Shown one piece after another: positions 24,947 through 36,091 of a DNA stretch of 64,000 nucleotides. Position 1 is the stretch's first letter, and the number at the start of each line of letters is the position of its first letter. Location: positions 496,001-560,000 of the forward strand of contig CP119076.1 of the NCBI GenBank assembly GCA_029027985.1. The letters run 5' to 3'. The notes under the pieces were generated by a model that saw nothing but the letters and a program-made list of their open reading frames with translations, was not told the DNA's origin and ran no database searches. This DNA is from Klebsiella aerogenes (GTDB taxonomy: Bacteria; Pseudomonadota; Gammaproteobacteria; Enterobacterales; Enterobacteriaceae). The position numbers and the translations under genes are program-made.

Positions 24947-25219
24947 TTAAGTCTTATTTCTCTTCTGGCGCATCATCTGCGTTCTGTCGATGAACTGATG
25001 GGTAATCGGGTCGTGGTAACGCGATGGCCAGATGACCCATGGATCGGTCCCTAGTGCATTAGCAATGATGAGCTCGCCTTTCGGCCACGGGCGTGTTAGC
25101 GCATTGGCAAGCGTAGAAGAGCTGAGTCCGTGACGTCGCGATTCTGCTGCTAACGACGTCCCCTTTTTGTGAAGGCCGGCAATAATATCCGCTGAATGCC
25201 AGTCGATGAACTTATCCAT
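24947..25219 (-). CDS. sfsB: Ner-like DNA-binding transcriptional regulator SfsB
   Basis: Small HTH protein related to phage Mu Ner; E. coli SfsB (Nlp) affects maltose gene expression when overproduced. 90 residues, with the Ner/winged HTH region HSADIIAGLHKKGTSLAAES and GLSSSTLANALTRPWPKGE, and the family end WVIWPSRYHD. AGGAG lies 5 bases before the ATG at 25219; the frame stays open upstream to 25300 but without support. Convergent with murA. Confidence 0.93.
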   Translation of the reverse strand: MDKFIDWHSADIIAGLHKKGTSLAAESRRHGLSSSTLANALTRPWPKGELIIANALGTDPWVIWPSRYHDPITHQFIDRTQMMRQKRNKT

Positions 25220-25380
25220 AAATTCTCCTGGTGATAACTGTCTGCACGTCGGTACGGACGGTTGAATCACTATACCCTGGTTCTTGTATGGGTTTAACAA
25301 GTTCCTGTATTATTCTTATACATTCAGAATGTATTGAGATCTTGGGCGTTATTCGAAGGGAATCGGATTTTATTGGAACT

Positions 25381-25403
25381 CTCCCGCGTGGTGCGCGCGG
25401 GAG
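25381..25403 (-). terminator. GC-rich hairpin downstream of ispB
   Basis: CTCCCGCG (25381-25388) and CGCGGGAG (25396-25403) form a perfect 8-bp stem with a 7-nt loop, 13 bases past the ispB stop. No T run follows on the minus strand, so it may protect the 3' end or terminate weakly. Confidence 0.5.
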
Positions 25404-25416
25404 AGGGAGAGGGGAA

Positions 25417-26388
25417 TTAGTGGTCGCGCTGAACGGCAATATGGGCAAGGCCGATGAGCGCTTCGCGCCATGGCGTATTCGGCAGAACTTGCAGCGCGGC
25501 GATCGCTTTATCCGCTTCTTCTTCCGCACGTTGCTGCGTCCATTCCAGCGAACCGCAGTCTGCCATGGTTTCAAGCACGGCGTCCAGCAGATGGCGCCCG
25601 TTGCCTTGTTCAATCGCGCCGCGAATCATCGCCGACTGATCGGGGGTGCCGTGGCGCATGGCGTGCAGCAGCGGCAGCGTCGGTTTGCCCTCGTTCAGGT
25701 CATCGCCGACGTTTTTACCCAGGCGCTCGCCGTCCGAGCTGTAATCCAGCAGATCGTCAATCAGCTGGAAAGCGGTGCCGAGATAACGGCCGTAATCCTG
25801 CAATGCGCGTTCTTCTTCCGCGGTACAACCGGCCAAAATGCCTGAACATTGTGAAGCCGCCTCGAAGAGTCGCGCGGTTTTGCTGTAAATCACCCGCATA
25901 TAATTTTCTTCGGTGATATCCGGATCGTTGACGTTCATCAACTGCAGCACTTCACCTTCGGCGATGACGTTAACGGCTTCTGACATCACTTCCAGCACCT
26001 TCAGAGAACCGAGACGGGTCATCATCTGGAAGGCGCGGGTATAGATAAAATCGCCGACCAGTACGCTGGCCGCGTTGCCGAATGCCGCATTGGCCGTGGC
26101 TTTGCCGCGACGCATATCGGATTCATCGACAACATCGTCATGCAGCAAGGTCGCGGTATGAATAAATTCGATCAGCGCGGCGATATTGACATGCGCATCC
26201 CCCTGATAGCCCACCGCGCGAGCGGCGAGCACGGCGATCATCGGACGAATACGTTTACCGCCTCCGCTAACGATGTAATAGCCTAACTGATTGATCAGCT
26301 GAACATCTGAGTCGAGTTGCTCAAGGATTGCCGCATTGACACCCGCCATATCCTGCGCGGTTAACTCATTGATTTTTTCTAAATTCAT
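25417..26388 (-). CDS. ispB: Octaprenyl diphosphate synthase IspB
   Basis: Makes the C40 side chain of ubiquinone and menaquinone from FPP and IPP. 323 residues, all-alpha prenyltransferase. The first Asp-rich motif is DDVVD (84-88) in LLHDDVVDES, and the second is LIDDLLDYSSD; GGGKRIRP holds the IPP-binding site. Divergent from rplU. Essential in E. coli. Confidence 0.98.
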   Translation of the reverse strand: MNLEKINELTAQDMAGVNAAILEQLDSDVQLINQLGYYIVSGGGKRIRPMIAVLAARAVGYQGDAHVNIAALIEFIHTATLLHDDVVDESDMRRGKATANAAFGNAASVLVGDFIYTRAFQMMTRLGSLKVLEVMSEAVNVIAEGEVLQLMNVNDPDITEENYMRVIYSKTARLFEAASQCSGILAGCTAEEERALQDYGRYLGTAFQLIDDLLDYSSDGERLGKNVGDDLNEGKPTLPLLHAMRHGTPDQSAMIRGAIEQGNGRHLLDAVLETMADCGSLEWTQQRAEEEADKAIAALQVLPNTPWREALIGLAHIAVQRDH

Positions 26389-26548
26389 CGCAAAAGCCGG
26401 GCCAAATGTCCTGTTACCGCGAATCCAGGTGGGATCACAGAAGGATTAAGATAGAATTAAAAGAAGATATGATTGTACTGAAAAATCAGCGCAGATAAAC
26501 GTTAGCGTGAAAGTTGTGTTTTTTTTCTGCGTTGATCGATGATCGCTC

Positions 26549-26577
26549 TTGTCAAAGGGTCGCGTTTTGCGTAATAT
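26549..26577 (+). promoter_or_regulatory. Predicted sigma-70 promoter of rplU-rpmA
   Basis: TTGTCA (26549-26554), 17 bases, TAATAT (26572-26577). This predicts transcription from about 26584 and a leader of roughly 65 nt before rplU. Confidence 0.75.
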
Positions 26578-26603
26578 TCGCGCCCTATTGTGAATATTTA
26601 TAG

Positions 26604-26960
<357 letters not shown>

Positions 26961-26981
26961 GACTTGAGGGAGTAGATTTAA

Positions 26982-27239
<258 letters not shown>

Positions 27240-27264
27240 GTTTTTCGCGTCCTGGTGACGGATG

Positions 27265-27294
27265 AAAGCCCCGCAACACGTTGCGGGGCTTTTT
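27265..27294 (+). terminator. Intrinsic terminator after rpmA
   Basis: AAGCCCCGCAA pairs with TTGCGGGGCTT (4-nt loop) and runs into TTTT. It separates the ribosomal genes from yhbE, probably with partial read-through. Confidence 0.9.
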
Positions 27295-27337
27295 ACATTA
27301 GAATCCCGGAAAAATTTCTGCAGGGAAAACGGGTATC

Positions 27338-28303
27338 ATGAAGCAGCAGGCCGGCATTGGCATTCTTTTGGCGCTTACTACCGCGATGTGTTGGGGTGCG
27401 TTGCCGATTGCAATGAAGCAGGTTCTCGAAGTGATGGAGCCGCCGACGGTGGTCTTTTATCGCTTTTTGATGGCCAGTATTGGTCTTGGCGCGATCCTCG
27501 CTATCAAAGGTAAACTGCCGCCGCTGCGTATTTTTCGTAAGCCGCGCTGGTTGGTCTTGTTAGCGATCGCCACCGGCGGTCTGTTCGGCAACTTCATTCT
27601 GTTCAGCTCTTCCCTGCAATATCTCAGCCCCACGGCTTCCCAGGTGATCGGCCAGCTATCGCCGGTCGGCATGATGGTGGCAAGCGTCGTGATTCTGAAA
27701 GAGCGCATGCGCGGCACCCAGGTTGTGGGGGCGCTGATGCTGCTCAGCGGGTTGGTCATGTTCTTCAACACCAGCCTGATTGAAATCTTTACCCGTCTCA
27801 CGGACTACACGTGGGGGGTAATTTTCGGCGTCGCCGCGGCAACGGTGTGGGTAAGCTATGGCGTCGCGCAAAAGGTGTTATTGCGGCGTCTGGCGTCACA
27901 GCAGATACTCTTTTTGCTGTACACTTTATGTACGATTGCATTACTGCCGCTCGCCAAACCTGGGGTAATCTCCCAGTTAAGCGACTGGCAACTGGCTTGC
28001 CTGATTTTTTGCGGGCTGAATACCCTGGTCGGCTACGGGGCGCTGGCGGAAGCCATGGCGCGCTGGCAGGCGGCGCAGGTCAGCGCGTTAATTACTTTGA
28101 CGCCACTGTTTACGCTACTGTTTTCTGATTTATTATCAATGGCCTGGCCCGATGTTTTCGCCAGACCGATGTTAAACCTGATTGGTTATCTCGGTGCGTT
28201 TGTCGTGGTTGCGGGCGCGATGTATTCCGCCATTGGCCATCGTCTTTGGGGACGTTGGCGTAAGCGAGAAGCGGTTGTGCCGCTGCCCCGCTCAGGCGAA
28301 TGA
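27338..28303 (+). CDS. yhbE: EamA/DMT-family transporter YhbE
   Basis: Inner-membrane drug/metabolite exporter of unknown substrate. 321 residues with ten predicted helices in two EamA repeats (about 5-140 and 150-295), for example GILLALTTAMCWGALPIAMK and LNTLVGYGALAEAMARWQAA. It sits between rpmA and obgE as in E. coli, 15 bases before obgE. Confidence 0.93.
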   Translation: MKQQAGIGILLALTTAMCWGALPIAMKQVLEVMEPPTVVFYRFLMASIGLGAILAIKGKLPPLRIFRKPRWLVLLAIATGGLFGNFILFSSSLQYLSPTASQVIGQLSPVGMMVASVVILKERMRGTQVVGALMLLSGLVMFFNTSLIEIFTRLTDYTWGVIFGVAAATVWVSYGVAQKVLLRRLASQQILFLLYTLCTIALLPLAKPGVISQLSDWQLACLIFCGLNTLVGYGALAEAMARWQAAQVSALITLTPLFTLLFSDLLSMAWPDVFARPMLNLIGYLGAFVVVAGAMYSAIGHRLWGRWRKREAVVPLPRSGE

Positions 28304-29497
<1,194 letters not shown>

Positions 29498-29530
29498 TCC
29501 TGACGTCTCCCGGCAGCGTACTGTTGGATC

Positions 29531-29563
29531 AAAAAGGGCCGCATTTGATGCGGCCCTTTTGTT
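29531..29563. terminator. Bidirectional terminator between obgE and dacB
   Basis: GGGCCGCAT (29536-29544) pairs with ATGCGGCCC (29548-29556), flanked by A5 and T4, so it works on both strands for the convergent genes. It abuts the dacB stop codon. Confidence 0.9.
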
Positions 29564-30997
29564 TTAGTTGTTCTGGTACAAATCTTTATACAAGCGGCTT
29601 TCGAAGCGCACCAGCGGGATACGGCGGTTGCGTTGATCGCCTGGCGGTACCGCATAGCCGGAGAGATACTGGACAAAAGCGATCTTCTGCCCGCTGGCCG
29701 TTGTGATGAAGCCTGCCAGGTTATACACCCCTTGCAGCGAACCGGTCTTCGCGGAAACTTTACCGTCGACGCCTGCCTGATGGAGGCCAGCACGATACTG
29801 CAAAGAGCCATCGTGCCCGGCAAGCGGTAACATCGAGATAAAGTTGAGTTCGTTATCGTGCTGAGCGATGTACTGCAGTACCTGCATCATTGTCGCTGGC
29901 GCAATAAGGTTGTGACGCGACAGACCGGAACCATCGGCAATAATGGTGTTACCGAGGTCAACGCCCGCTTGCTGGCGCAGAATTTGTCGCACCGCGTCGG
30001 AACCGGCGCGCCAGGTCCCCGGTACGCCCATCCGCGCATGGCCGATCGTGCGGAAGACGGTATCGGCAATCATGTTGTCCGATTTCTTCAGCATGATGCG
30101 CAGAAGGTCATGCAGCGGCGCCGACTGAGTGGTCGCCAATACGGTACCCGGATCGTTGGCTAGCGTCTGACGCAACAGAGTGCCACTGTAGGTAATACCC
30201 GCATCAGCCAGTTCTGCTTTGATAATCGCTCCGGCATACGCCGCGCCATCCTGAATGGCGAACGCCAGCGGCAGTGGTTCGCTGCGCTGTGGCAGGCAGC
30301 CGGTGAGGGTATAGCGGTTGAGGTCGCCCGGAACGACGTCCAGTTCGCAGTACTGTGCTTCCGATGAGCCGCGCGCTAACGTCCGTACCTGGCTGAACAT
30401 GGTGACCGGATAATAAGATGCGACGCGGATAAAGGCCAGATCGCCTGGTTTCTGTGCGCTATAGAGCGAAACAGAGAAACAGTTACGGTCGATAATCGCC
30501 GCGGCAGGCGGGGCGCTGAAGCACTGGGTCATGTCGTTCCACGGCCAGCCTGGCGCTTTATCGTGGCTGGCGAAAACCGAGGTATCGATAAGCACGTTGC
30601 CTTCAATTCGTTGCACGCCGGCTTTTTTCAGCGCCGCGACCATATTGCGAATATCCTGACGCTTCAGCGTCGGATCGCCGCCGAAACGGGCAATCAGGTC
30701 GCCTTTCAGCACGCCGCCGTCAAGGGTGCCTTTGGTTTCCAGCGTCGTGGTGAAACGGAAATCCGGCCCCAGTTGCAACAGCGCGGCCAGCGCGGTAATC
30801 ACTTTCTGGGTACTGGCGGGCAGCGCCATCTGCTGGCCGTGGAAGTCTATCTCCGGCGTCTGGGCGCCAACCTTTTGCGCTATAAAAGCAAGGTTCGCGC
30901 CAGCAGGAAGCTGGTTGATGTACTCGTCAATATTTGCGGCCTGAGCGCTGAGCGCTATACCGGCAGTCAATCCGATGATAAATCTGGGAAATCGCAT
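29564..30997 (-). CDS. dacB: D-alanyl-D-alanine carboxypeptidase/endopeptidase PBP4
   Basis: Periplasmic class C low-molecular-mass penicillin-binding protein that trims peptidoglycan and cuts cross-links. 477 residues with a signal peptide (cut after SAQA, residue 20). Active-site motifs are SxxK at Ser62 (ASTQKVI), SxN in KKSDNMIAD and KTG in SAKTGSLQGV. The large insert between SxxK and SxN is typical of the class. Divergent from greA. Confidence 0.98.
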   Translation of the reverse strand: MRFPRFIIGLTAGIALSAQAANIDEYINQLPAGANLAFIAQKVGAQTPEIDFHGQQMALPASTQKVITALAALLQLGPDFRFTTTLETKGTLDGGVLKGDLIARFGGDPTLKRQDIRNMVAALKKAGVQRIEGNVLIDTSVFASHDKAPGWPWNDMTQCFSAPPAAAIIDRNCFSVSLYSAQKPGDLAFIRVASYYPVTMFSQVRTLARGSSEAQYCELDVVPGDLNRYTLTGCLPQRSEPLPLAFAIQDGAAYAGAIIKAELADAGITYSGTLLRQTLANDPGTVLATTQSAPLHDLLRIMLKKSDNMIADTVFRTIGHARMGVPGTWRAGSDAVRQILRQQAGVDLGNTIIADGSGLSRHNLIAPATMMQVLQYIAQHDNELNFISMLPLAGHDGSLQYRAGLHQAGVDGKVSAKTGSLQGVYNLAGFITTASGQKIAFVQYLSGYAVPPGDQRNRRIPLVRFESRLYKDLYQNN

Positions 30998-31084
30998 AAT
31001 CTCGCGCTAACAACCTGAAACCAGGCCGTCATACTACGGTGCAACGCCCTGTAAAGTAAACGATGACCCATAGTGAACTTCAGG

Positions 31085-31152
31085 GTAAAATACGTATCAA
31101 ATTGAAAATTGCTGCTGACCTGGGGATTGCTTCCCGGGTCGGTTTTCTTTTT
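31085..31152 (+). ncRNA. graL: greA leader with intrinsic terminator (GraL-like sRNA)
   Basis: A hairpin at 31117-31140 (GACCTGGG with CCCGGGTC, one T-G pair) runs into GGTTTTCTTTTT, about 80 bases before the greA start. In E. coli the greA leader is terminated at the same place to give the GraL sRNA. The hairpin is seen directly. The 5' end given here is only an estimate from a TAAAAT box near 31086, so the transcript start could be later. Confidence 0.6.
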
Positions 31153-31231
31153 GCTCCGGCCATGGTTAAGACGTGTCCGGTGGCGGAACGGCGGCGTCCG
31201 TTCCATGAAGGAATGATAAAGAGGTATAACA

Positions 31232-31708
31232 ATGCAAGCTATTCCGATGACCTTACGTGGTGCAGAAAAACTGCGCGAAGAACTGGATTTCCTGAAGTCC
31301 GTACGTCGTCCTGAGATTATTGCAGCTATCGCTGACGCGCGTGAGCACGGCGATCTGAAAGAAAACGCTGAATACCATGCCGCTCGCGAGCAGCAGGGCT
31401 TCTGCGAAGGTCGTATCAAAGATATCGAAGCGAAACTGTCTAATGCGCAGGTGATCGATATCACTAAGATGCCGAACAACGGCCGCGTGATTTTCGGCTC
31501 CACGGTCAGCGTGCTGAACCTGGATAACGACGAAGAGCAGACTTACCGCATCGTGGGTGATGACGAAGCTGATTTTAAGCAGAATCTGATCTCTGTGAAC
31601 TCGCCGATCGCTCGTGGTCTGATTGGCAAAGAGCAGGATGACGTCGTGACTATCCGTACGCCGGGTGGGGAAGTGGAATACGAAATTATCAAGGTTGAAT
31701 ACCTGTAA
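31232..31708 (+). CDS. greA: Transcription elongation factor GreA
   Basis: Enters the RNA polymerase secondary channel and stimulates cleavage of backtracked transcripts. 158 residues: an N-terminal coiled coil (about 1-75) whose tip carries the acidic pair in [14 protein letters not shown], and a C-terminal FKBP-like domain. GAGG precedes the ATG. It has its own leader with a terminator upstream and a terminator downstream. Confidence 0.99.
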   Translation: MQAIPMTLRGAEKLREELDFLKSVRRPEIIAAIADAREHGDLKENAEYHAAREQQGFCEGRIKDIEAKLSNAQVIDITKMPNNGRVIFGSTVSVLNLDNDEEQTYRIVGDDEADFKQNLISVNSPIARGLIGKEQDDVVTIRTPGGEVEYEIIKVEYL

Positions 31709-31750
31709 GGCGTATTTCCCGCTACGATGTTTATAGATTGTAAAGAAAGG

Positions 31751-31776
31751 AAAAAGGCCGCATAGCGGCCTTTTAT
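31751..31776 (+). terminator. Intrinsic terminator after greA
   Basis: GGCCGC and GCGGCC with a 3-nt loop, flanked by A5 and T4. Because of the A run it may also work for yhbY on the other strand. Confidence 0.85.
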
Positions 31777-31860
31777 CAACGTCAGGAGCATGGCATTTTG
31801 CTCGCCTACCCGCAGAAATCCCTCGTTTTACACAATGTTGTGTCGAGATTCAGGATATTC

Positions 31861-32154
31861 TTAGCGTGGCAGCGAGATTTTACGCTCTGGCGTTGGGCGG
31901 TACAGAACCAGCGTTTTGCCGATGACCTGTACGTTACAGGCGCCGGTTTCACGCACGATAGCTTCCACGATCAAGGCTTTAGTTTCGCGATCTTCTGAGG
32001 CGATCTTCACCTTGATGAGCTCATGGTGCCCTAACGCTTGTTCGATCTCGGCCAGTACCCCTTCGGTCAAACCATTATTGCCAAGCATAACTACCGGCTT
32101 GAGCGGATGTGCCAGACCTTTCAGGTGCTGTTTTTGTTTAGTACTCAGATTCAT
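31861..32154 (-). CDS. yhbY: Ribosome assembly RNA-binding protein YhbY
   Basis: CRM-domain RNA-binding protein associated with pre-50S particles. 97 residues, starting MNLSTKQKQHLKGLAH; the GLTEG loop (GNNGLTEGVLAEIEQAL) is the CRM equivalent of GxxG. The open frame continues upstream to 32349, but that part overlaps the rlmE promoter and start. No clear Shine-Dalgarno stands before the ATG at 32154, so the start rests on homology. Confidence 0.93.
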   Translation of the reverse strand: MNLSTKQKQHLKGLAHPLKPVVMLGNNGLTEGVLAEIEQALGHHELIKVKIASEDRETKALIVEAIVRETGACNVQVIGKTLVLYRPTPERKISLPR

Positions 32155-32178
32155 CGTATTTTTTTGCTTACGTTGGGA

Positions 32179-32206
32179 TTGAAAACGGGTCATTCTACCG
32201 CCATCT
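32179..32206 (+). promoter_or_regulatory. Predicted sigma-32 (heat-shock) promoter of rlmE-ftsH
   Basis: TTGAAA (32179-32184), 14 bases, CGCCATCT (32199-32206), against the sigma-32 consensus CTTGAAA / CCCCATnT. The E. coli rlmE(ftsJ)-ftsH operon is a known sigma-32 operon. Predicted start about 32213, 65 bases before rlmE. Confidence 0.6.
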
Positions 32207-32277
32207 CCCATATATCGCCAAACTACCGCGTCGATTTTTACGCAGTAAAGTACGATGAACCCGAATGGGAATGTTAA

Positions 32278-32907
32278 ATGACAGGTAAAAAGCGTTCTGC
32301 CAGCTCGAGCCGCTGGCTTCAGGAACACTTTAGCGATAAATATGTTCAACAGGCACAGAAAAAGGGGTTACGTTCCCGTGCCTGGTTTAAACTTGATGAA
32401 ATACAGCAAAGTGACAAGATTTTTAAGCCGGGGATGACGATAGTTGACCTCGGCGCTGCACCCGGCGGTTGGTCGCAATATGCGGTCACCCAGATCGGAA
32501 ACAGCGGCCGCATCATCGCTTGCGATCTTTTACCAATGGATCCAATCGTCGGTGTGGACTTCCTTCAGGGCGATTTTCGTGATGAATTAGTCCTGAAAGC
32601 GTTACTTGAGCGTGTAGGCGACAGTAAAGTACAAGTTGTCATGTCCGATATGGCGCCGAATATGTGCGGAACGCCGGCGGTGGATATTCCCCGGGCCATG
32701 TATCTGGTAGAACTGGCGCTTGAAATGTCTCGTGATGTATTAGCGCCAGGTGGTAGTTTTGTAGTGAAGGTGTTCCAGGGCGAAGGCTTCGATGAGTATC
32801 TTAGAGAAATTCGCTCCCTGTTTACGAAGGTGAAAGTTCGTAAGCCGGACTCTTCCCGCGCTCGTTCGCGTGAAGTGTATATTGTAGCGACCGGGCGTAA
32901 ACCATAA
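32278..32907 (+). CDS. rlmE: 23S rRNA (uridine-2'-O-)-methyltransferase RlmE
   Basis: Methylates U2552 in the A-loop of 23S rRNA during late 50S assembly; heat-inducible. 209 residues, Rossmann-like SAM fold ([12 protein letters not shown]) with the catalytic K-D-K-E set: Lys38 (AWFKLDE), Asp124 (VMSDMAPN), Lys164 (VVKVFQGEG) and the C-terminal Glu in SREVYIV. ftsH follows after 90 bases. Confidence 0.98.
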   Translation: MTGKKRSASSSRWLQEHFSDKYVQQAQKKGLRSRAWFKLDEIQQSDKIFKPGMTIVDLGAAPGGWSQYAVTQIGNSGRIIACDLLPMDPIVGVDFLQGDFRDELVLKALLERVGDSKVQVVMSDMAPNMCGTPAVDIPRAMYLVELALEMSRDVLAPGGSFVVKVFQGEGFDEYLREIRSLFTKVKVRKPDSSRARSREVYIVATGRKP

Positions 32908-32997
32908 CCGGTAGATTTCAAACGAAAGTTTGAAAGACGCTGGATATAGAGTATCCTGACGCTGTTTTTAACACAGTTGTAATAAGAGGTTAATCCC

Positions 32998-34941
32998 TTG
33001 AGTGACATGGCGAAAAACCTAATACTCTGGCTGGTCATTGCCGTTGTGCTGATGTCAGTATTCCAGAGCTTTGGGCCCAGCGAGTCGAATGGCCGTAAGG
33101 TGGATTATTCAACCTTCCTGCAAGAGGTCAATCAGGACCAGGTTCGCGAAGCGCGTATCAACGGACGTGAGATCAACGTTACCAAGAAAGATAGTAACCG
33201 TTACACGACTTACATTCCGGTTAACGATCCGAAGCTGCTCGACAACCTGTTGACTAAAAACGTCAAAGTAGTTGGCGAACCGCCGGAAGAACCAAGCCTG
33301 CTGGCTTCCATCTTCATTTCCTGGTTCCCGATGTTGTTGCTGATCGGCGTCTGGATATTCTTTATGCGTCAGATGCAGGGCGGCGGCGGAAAGGGCGCGA
33401 TGTCCTTCGGCAAGAGCAAGGCCCGAATGCTGACGGAAGACCAGATCAAAACGACCTTTGCTGACGTTGCTGGCTGTGACGAAGCAAAAGAGGAAGTGGG
33501 CGAGCTGGTTGAATATCTACGTGAACCGAGCCGCTTCCAGAAGCTGGGCGGTAAAATCCCGAAAGGCGTCCTGATGGTCGGCCCTCCGGGTACCGGTAAA
33601 ACGCTGCTGGCGAAAGCTATCGCCGGTGAAGCCAAAGTGCCGTTCTTTACGATTTCCGGTTCTGACTTCGTAGAAATGTTCGTGGGTGTCGGCGCGTCTC
33701 GCGTACGTGACATGTTCGAACAGGCTAAGAAAGCAGCGCCTTGCATCATCTTCATCGATGAAATCGACGCCGTCGGTCGCCAGCGTGGCGCTGGTCTGGG
33801 TGGTGGTCACGATGAACGTGAGCAGACTCTGAACCAGATGCTGGTTGAGATGGATGGTTTCGAAGGTAACGAAGGTATTATCGTTATCGCCGCGACTAAC
33901 CGTCCGGACGTGCTGGACCCGGCGTTGCTGCGCCCTGGTCGTTTCGACCGCCAGGTTGTGGTCGGTCTGCCGGATGTTCGCGGTCGTGAACAGATCCTGA
34001 AAGTGCACATGCGTCGCGTACCGCTGGCGCCGGATATTGATGCGGCAATCATTGCTCGCGGTACGCCTGGCTTCTCCGGTGCTGACCTGGCGAACCTGGT
34101 GAACGAAGCTGCGCTGTTTGCTGCCCGTGGCAACAAACGTGTGGTATCGATGGTTGAGTTCGAAAAAGCGAAAGACAAAATCATGATGGGTGCGGAACGT
34201 CGCTCCATGGTGATGACGGAAGCGCAGAAAGAATCGACCGCTTACCACGAAGCGGGTCACGCGATTATTGGCCGTCTGGTACCAGAGCACGACCCGGTAC
34301 ACAAAGTGACGATTATCCCGCGCGGTCGCGCGCTGGGGGTGACCTTCTTCCTGCCGGAAGGCGATGCTATCAGCGCCAGCCGTCAGAAACTGGAAAGTCA
34401 GATCTCCACTCTGTACGGCGGTCGTCTGGCAGAAGAGATTATCTACGGTGTGGAACATGTTTCTACCGGTGCGTCCAACGACATTAAAGTTGCGACTAAC
34501 CTGGCGCGTAACATGGTTACCCAGTGGGGCTTCTCCGACAAACTCGGTCCGCTGCTGTATGCGGAAGAAGAGGGGGAAGTTTTCCTCGGCCGTAGCGTAG
34601 CGAAAGCGAAACATATGTCCGATGAAACCGCGCGCATCATCGACCAGGAAGTGAAATCGCTGATTGAGCGTAACTATGGTCGTGCTCGCCAGCTGCTGAA
34701 CGACAACATGGACATCCTGCATGCAATGAAAGATGCGCTCATGAAATATGAGACCATCGATGCGCCGCAGATTGACGACCTGATGGCTCGTCGCGATGTT
34801 CGTCCGCCGGCAGGTTGGGAAGAACCAGGTTCTTCTAACAACTCTGGCAACAATGGCACCCCGACGGCGCCGCGTCCGGCTGATGAACCGCGTACGCCGA
34901 ATCCGGGTAATACCATGTCAGAACAGCTGGGCGACAAATAA
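32998..34941 (+). CDS. ftsH: ATP-dependent zinc metalloprotease FtsH
   Basis: Membrane-bound AAA+ protease that degrades sigma-32, LpxC and unassembled membrane proteins. 647 residues from TTG at 32998 (AAGAGG 8 bases upstream); an ATG three codons later (33007) gives the usual 644-residue protein. Two transmembrane helices (about 8-26 and 100-122) flank a periplasmic domain, then Walker A GPPGTGKT, Walker B FIDEIDA, the second region of homology ([20 protein letters not shown]) and the zinc site HEAGH (about 417-421). The C-terminal tail is Pro/Asn-rich. Confidence 0.98.
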   Translation: MSDMAKNLILWLVIAVVLMSVFQSFGPSESNGRKVDYSTFLQEVNQDQVREARINGREINVTKKDSNRYTTYIPVNDPKLLDNLLTKNVKVVGEPPEEPSLLASIFISWFPMLLLIGVWIFFMRQMQGGGGKGAMSFGKSKARMLTEDQIKTTFADVAGCDEAKEEVGELVEYLREPSRFQKLGGKIPKGVLMVGPPGTGKTLLAKAIAGEAKVPFFTISGSDFVEMFVGVGASRVRDMFEQAKKAAPCIIFIDEIDAVGRQRGAGLGGGHDEREQTLNQMLVEMDGFEGNEGIIVIAATNRPDVLDPALLRPGRFDRQVVVGLPDVRGREQILKVHMRRVPLAPDIDAAIIARGTPGFSGADLANLVNEAALFAARGNKRVVSMVEFEKAKDKIMMGAERRSMVMTEAQKESTAYHEAGHAIIGRLVPEHDPVHKVTIIPRGRALGVTFFLPEGDAISASRQKLESQISTLYGGRLAEEIIYGVEHVSTGASNDIKVATNLARNMVTQWGFSDKLGPLLYAEEEGEVFLGRSVAKAKHMSDETARIIDQEVKSLIERNYGRARQLLNDNMDILHAMKDALMKYETIDAPQIDDLMARRDVRPPAGWEEPGSSNNSGNNGTPTAPRPADEPRTPNPGNTMSEQLGDK

Positions 34942-34975
34942 GCCTCCAGTGTCTGATAACGCGCTCTGACTAAAT

Positions 34976-35010
34976 AAAGGGCCGCAGCCTAATCCGCTGC
35001 GGCCCTTTTG
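34976..35010 (+). terminator. Intrinsic terminator after ftsH
   Basis: GGGCCGCAGC pairs perfectly with GCTGCGGCCC over a 7-nt loop, followed by TTTTGTTTTT. Confidence 0.9.
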
Positions 35011-35099
35011 TTTTTACGCTCTATTCTGACCGCCTGGCGAGCTCTTTGCGGCATTCACCTTGCGGAACATCACTATGGCGGTCGCGTGCTATCGCACAT

Positions 35100-35170
35100 C
35101 GCGTTTTTGATGCGTTTATGGATTATGCCCAGCAGTGATTGATAGTGAAAAGCTAAACGCATCAGACGCG
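35100..35170. repeat. Long inverted repeat upstream of folP
   Basis: TGATGCGTTTA (35108-35118) and TAAACGCATCA (35154-35164) are perfect 11-base arms. CGCGT (35100-35104) and ACGCG (35166-35170) extend the pairing past a small bulge to about 16 bp, around a 35-base interior. It lies in the 301-bp gap between ftsH and folP, which otherwise holds only the ftsH terminator and presumably the folP promoter. No T run follows. Confidence 0.7.
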
Positions 35171-35242
35171 CGGATGCGCCGACGGTCTGATAATATTCAT
35201 TGCCCGTACTACGACTGTACAAAACTATAGCGGAAAGAAAAC

Positions 35243-36091
35243 ATGCAATTACACGCCCAGGGGTCAACGCTCGATCTCTCCCATCCGCATGTGATGGGGA
35301 TCCTTAATGTCACGCCGGATTCATTTTCCGATGGCGGCAGCCATAACTCACTGATAGAAGCGGTTAAACATGCCAATCTGATGATTAATGCTGGGGCGAC
35401 AATCATTGATATCGGCGGTGAGTCGACGCGTCCTGGCGCGGCGGACGTGAGTACAGAGGAAGAGCTGGCACGCGTGATCCCGGTGGTTGAGGCAATTGCA
35501 CAACGTTTTGAAGTCTGGATTTCGGTGGATACCTCGAAAGCCGACGTGATTCGCGAAGCTGCTCGCGCAGGGGCGCATATCATCAACGATATCCGTTCAC
35601 TCACTGAACCTGGCGCTTTGCAGTCCGCCGCGCAAACCGGACTACCGGTGTGCCTGATGCATATGCAGGGCCAGCCGAAAACGATGCAGGAAGCGCCAAA
35701 ATACGCAGACGTTTTTACCGACGTTGATCGTTTTTTTGCTGAACACATCGTGCGCTGCGAACAGGCGGGGATCGCAAAAGAAAAATTGTTGCTCGACCCG
35801 GGATTCGGATTCGGTAAAAATCTTTCCCATAATTATGAGCTGCTTGCTCGACTCGGGGAGTTTCATCATTTTGGCCTCCCGCTGTTGGTCGGGATGTCGC
35901 GTAAGTCGATGGTAGGTCAGTTGCTGAATGTTGGGCCGTCAGAACGGCTCAGCGGCAGTCTGTCTTGCGCAGTTATAGCTGCAATGCAGGGCGCGCAGAT
36001 TATTCGCGTCCATGATGTCAAAGAAACGGTAGAAGCGCTGCGCGTGGTGGAAGCCACTCTGGCCGCTAAGGAAAATAAACGTTATGAGTAA
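35243..36091 (+). CDS. folP: Dihydropteroate synthase
   Basis: Condenses p-aminobenzoate with 6-hydroxymethyl-dihydropterin diphosphate in folate synthesis; the sulfonamide target. 282 residues, TIM barrel. Signature loops [14 protein letters not shown] (loop 1), GGESTRPGA (loop 2), SVDTSK and [11 protein letters not shown] are intact and of the usual chromosomal type. It overlaps glmM by 8 bases. Confidence 0.98.
   Translation: MQLHAQGSTLDLSHPHVMGILNVTPDSFSDGGSHNSLIEAVKHANLMINAGATIIDIGGESTRPGAADVSTEEELARVIPVVEAIAQRFEVWISVDTSKADVIREAARAGAHIINDIRSLTEPGALQSAAQTGLPVCLMHMQGQPKTMQEAPKYADVFTDVDRFFAEHIVRCEQAGIAKEKLLLDPGFGFGKNLSHNYELLARLGEFHHFGLPLLVGMSRKSMVGQLLNVGPSERLSGSLSCAVIAAMQGAQIIRVHDVKETVEALRVVEATLAAKENKRYE

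Noticed and set aside
33517-34722. 401-codon open frame opposite ftsH
   Set aside because: Antisense shadow with the same Phe/His/Arg-rich pattern.
35908-35945. Possible acquired sulfonamide-resistant folP
   Set aside because: The protein aligns along its whole length with chromosomal enterobacterial FolP and lies in its normal place before glmM; no sul-type features.
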